Origin: Candidatus Eiseniibacteriota bacterium
GTDB taxonomy: Bacteria; Eisenbacteria; RBG-16-71-46
Length of the DNA: 13,767 bases
Assembly: GCA_005893365.1 (NCBI GenBank)
Contig: VBPB01000104.1
Location: forward strand, 1 to 13,767
Direction: 5' to 3'
In this document: positions 12,924-13,767 of the stretch, piece by piece
Position numbering within the stretch: the first letter of the stretch is position 1
How the letters are laid out: the number at the start of each line of letters is the position of its first letter
Position numbers and translations under genes: made by a program
The notes under the pieces: model-generated
What the model was told of the DNA's origin: nothing
The model's input: the letters and a program-made list of their open reading frames with translations, nothing else
Databases searched by the model: none

Positions 12924-13724
12924 TCAGACCTCGATCGTGCCCTCGAGGTATTTCACGGCCTGTCCGGCCATGGTGACCCGCTCCCCCAGGTCCTCGCAGA
13001 GCAGGTCGCCGCCGCGCGCCGAGACCTGGCGGGCCCGCAAGGCCTTCTTGCCGAGGCGCTTCGCCCAGTAGGGCACGAGGGTGCAGTGGGCCGAGCCGGT
13101 GACCGGGTCCTCGGGGACGCCGACCGACGGCGCGAAGAACCGCGAGACGAAGTCCACCTCGCCGCTCCCGGGCGCGGTGGCGATCACGGCGTGGACGCCG
13201 AGTGCTCGGATGCGGTCGAACGAGGGTTCGAGGGCCCGCACCTCGGTCTCCGCGCCGAACACGGCCAGCAGGTCGCGCGATTGGAGCACCTCGCGCGGCG
13301 CCCCGCCCAGCGCCTCGGCCAGACCGGCCGGGGCCTCGCACGGGGCGGGCGGCCGGGACGGGAAGTCCATCTTGAGCCGCTCGCCGTCACGGCTCACGGT
13401 CAAGGGCCCGCTGCGCGTGTGGAAGGTGACCGCGCCCCGCTTGGGCTCGAGCTGGGTGAACACCAGGAAGGCCGAGGCCAGGGTGGCGTGGCCGCAGAGA
13501 TCCATCTCGACCTCGGGCGTGAACCAGCGCAGGTCGTAGTCGGCGCCATCCGCGCCGCCGTTGGCGCGCGGGACGAAGAACGCGGTCTCGGCCAGGTTGT
13601 TCTCGGCGGCGATCGACTGCATGGTCGCCTCGGGCAGCCAGCGCTCCAGCGGGCAGATGGCGGCCGGGTTGCCCTTGAAGACGGTTCCGGTGAAGGCGTC
13701 GACCTGATAGATGGGGAGCTTCAT
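12924..13724 (-). CDS. PhzF-family isomerase/epimerase-like protein
   Basis: A 266-residue protein, full length for the PhzF (diaminopimelate-epimerase-fold) family. It starts IYQVDAFTGTVFKGNPAAIC and carries the catalytic-site motif AENNLAETAFF with E46 at the position of the essential acid of PhzF. It also has DLRWFTPEVEMDLCGHATLA (C77-G-H79) and EDPVTGSAHC near 205-214. PhzF itself isomerises a phenazine precursor, but most members of the family are of unknown function and no phenazine genes are nearby, so substrate assignment is not justified. The ATG at 13724 has GAGAGGGTGGT upstream and overlaps the preceding stop (ATGA), indicating an operon with the gene beyond the window edge. A 137-bp gap with a GGGGGC/GCCCCC palindrome (12912-12923) separates it from the coiled-coil gene. 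Confidence 0.93.
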   Translation of the reverse strand: MKLPIYQVDAFTGTVFKGNPAAICPLERWLPEATMQSIAAENNLAETAFFVPRANGGADGADYDLRWFTPEVEMDLCGHATLASAFLVFTQLEPKRGAVTFHTRSGPLTVSRDGERLKMDFPSRPPAPCEAPAGLAEALGGAPREVLQSRDLLAVFGAETEVRALEPSFDRIRALGVHAVIATAPGSGEVDFVSRFFAPSVGVPEDPVTGSAHCTLVPYWAKRLGKKALRARQVSARGGDLLCEDLGERVTMAGQAVKYLEGTIEV

Positions 13725-13767
13725 ACCACCCTCTCGGTGAGCGACAACTCCAGATAGCGCGTCCCGG
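13721..13767 (-). CDS. C-terminal tail of an unidentified gene (5' part beyond the window)
   Basis: On the minus strand the window's last bases read ..GTRYLELSLTERVV and stop at a TGA (13721-13723) that overlaps the PhzF ATG (ATGA). G/C at nearly every third position supports this frame over the other two. The product is not identifiable; it was probably co-transcribed with the PhzF gene. Confidence 0.4.
   Translation of the reverse strand, partial: GTRYLELSLTERVV

Noticed and set aside
12787..13341. N-terminal extension of the coiled-coil frame
   Set aside because: It runs antisense-frame through the PhzF gene on the same strand in another frame; the ATG at 12786 has AGGAGG and a signal peptide.
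12522..13757. A 411-codon plus-strand frame
   Set aside because: It is opposite the PhzF gene, which has all its family motifs; the plus-strand product shows no recognisable feature.
1..13767. tRNA, rRNA, insertion sequences, transposase or integrase genes
   Set aside because: None found on reading either strand; no terminal inverted repeats or target duplications were seen at the edges of the low-GC block.

Overview
The window is very GC-rich (73% by hand count over 5461-5520) and looks like a chromosomal segment of an uncultivated Gram-negative bacterium. Three things suggest an FCB-type lineage such as Candidatus Eisenbacteria: secreted proteins ending in a FlgD-like / Por-type C-terminal domain (two cases, both with a TGIYL motif), several signal-peptide and lipobox proteins of families without names, and a standalone monofunctional GT51 transglycosylase. 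The lineage is an inference from gene families, not from a marker gene.

Left part (1-6353, + strand). A tightly overlapping operon runs from the tail of an unidentified gene, through a zinc alcohol dehydrogenase (ATGA overlap), an AsmA-like/GT51 peptidoglycan transglycosylase (GTGA overlap) and a SAM-dependent methyltransferase (23-bp overlap). After 33 bp comes a large secreted beta-propeller (sialidase/BNR-like) protein carrying a PPC domain and a C-terminal FlgD-like sorting domain.

Middle part (6354-10036). This is an accessory, decaying region. It opens with a possible promoter, a bulged hairpin and a classical intrinsic terminator, directly followed by a NYN-domain RNase gene. That gene has lost about 35-40 internal residues and is frameshifted. 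A small Arg-rich periplasmic protein and a Trp/Tyr-rich, His/Asp-tailed secreted protein follow on the minus strand; the second has its signal peptide in a different frame from its body. Divergent from it lies a truncated paralogue, a lipoprotein with a stop at codon 7 and a lost 3' half. Its break coincides with the start of a lower-GC block (53% over 9181-9240) that carries an intact secreted protein and the frameshifted tail of a FlgD-domain protein, overlapping by ATGA.

Right part (10047-13767). An exported TPR protein (+), a VOC-fold protein (-), a possible PP2C-phosphatase C-terminal remnant, an exported coiled-coil protein built of QGELG-type heptads (-), a PhzF-family protein (-) and the tail of a gene upstream of it.

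The most interesting stretch is 6371-7056, where a dyad, a promoter-like sequence, a structured terminator-ended leader and a RNase-fold gene are packed together. This is architecturally reminiscent of RNA-regulated nuclease modules, although the nuclease copy here appears broken. The clustering of five damaged or remnant genes between 6.5 and 11.9 kb marks the region as a hotspot of gene turnover. No tRNA, rRNA, CRISPR array, IS element or transposase was seen.
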